DNA of 64,000 bases from Pleomorphomonas sp. PLEO (GTDB taxonomy: Bacteria > Pseudomonadota > Alphaproteobacteria > Rhizobiales > Pleomorphomonadaceae), in the NCBI RefSeq assembly GCF_041320595.1, contig NZ_CP166625.1, positions 3,408,001 to 3,472,000 on the forward strand, in the 5' to 3' direction. The notes under the pieces are model-generated. The model ran no database searches and was not told where the DNA came from. It saw nothing but the letters and a program-made list of their open reading frames with translations. Position numbers and translations under genes: made by a program. This document shows positions 63,977-64,000 of the stretch, piece by piece; position 1 is the first letter of the stretch, and each line of letters begins with the position of its first letter.

Positions 63977-64000
63977 TGGCTGGAAAGGAGGGATCACCGT

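Noticed and set aside
1-64000. CRISPR arrays, transposases, prophage, integrases or toxin-antitoxin pairs
   Set aside because: No regularly spaced repeats, transposase or recombinase motifs, or phage structural genes were seen on either strand.

Overview
The window is about 64 kb of GC-rich, densely coded bacterial chromosome. It looks like an alphaproteobacterium of the order Hyphomicrobiales (Rhizobiales). The reasons are the ATP12-type chaperone, the rpsF-rpsR-DUF2232-rplI-dnaB order, the many ABC and TRAP uptake systems, a Rhizobium etli-type asparaginase, and a LuxR 'solo' of the plant-responsive class. I see no phage, transposase, CRISPR array or plasmid replication genes. A closer taxonomic name cannot be read from the sequence alone.

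Layout. 0-6 kb: housekeeping genes glyQ, a HAD phosphatase, an ATP12 chaperone, secG and pyrG. 6-9.4 kb (minus strand): a TPP riboswitch followed by a NIPSNAP-family protein and a TRAP transporter (fused DctQM, then DctP). 9.5-15 kb: an aminotransferase/asparaginase operon, a MarR-MFS pair and a Cys/Met-metabolism PLP enzyme. 15.1-22.2 kb: a LacI-controlled ribose-type ABC sugar operon ending in a Gfo/Idh/MocA dehydrogenase, with a perfect operator palindrome at its promoter. 22.9-34.8 kb: an export region with a NodT-type outer-membrane factor, a Bcr/CflA pump and MacA/MacB, then a CecR-YbhG-YbhF-YbhS-YbhR operon. 34.8-41.8 kb: a chemoreceptor and a ugpBAEC glycerol-3-phosphate operon.

41.8-50.4 kb is the most distinctive locus. 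A LuxR solo carries the Met/Trp substitutions typical of plant-compound-sensing OryR/PsoR/PipR proteins. It sits between two divergent transcription units. One is luxR, a proline-iminopeptidase-like hydrolase and an isochorismatase-like cysteine hydrolase. The other is a second proline-iminopeptidase-like hydrolase followed by a complete peptide-type ABC importer (two permeases, a fused double ATPase and a binding protein). Together they read as a sense-import-hydrolyse module for a small amide or peptide-like compound, probably plant-derived.

50.5-64 kb: a phytase-like secreted protein behind a candidate Pho box, then dnaB, rplI, a DUF2232 membrane protein, rpsR, rpsF, tRNA-Asp, an unusual Tyr-rich and Asp/Glu-rich exported protein, a soluble-type lytic transglycosylase, dapA, smpB, tRNA-Ser and a GlxA-type AraC regulator.

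Starts were chosen by ribosome-binding sites, overlap with the preceding gene and family length. Motifs and repeats were read by eye; no database search or folding calculation was run.
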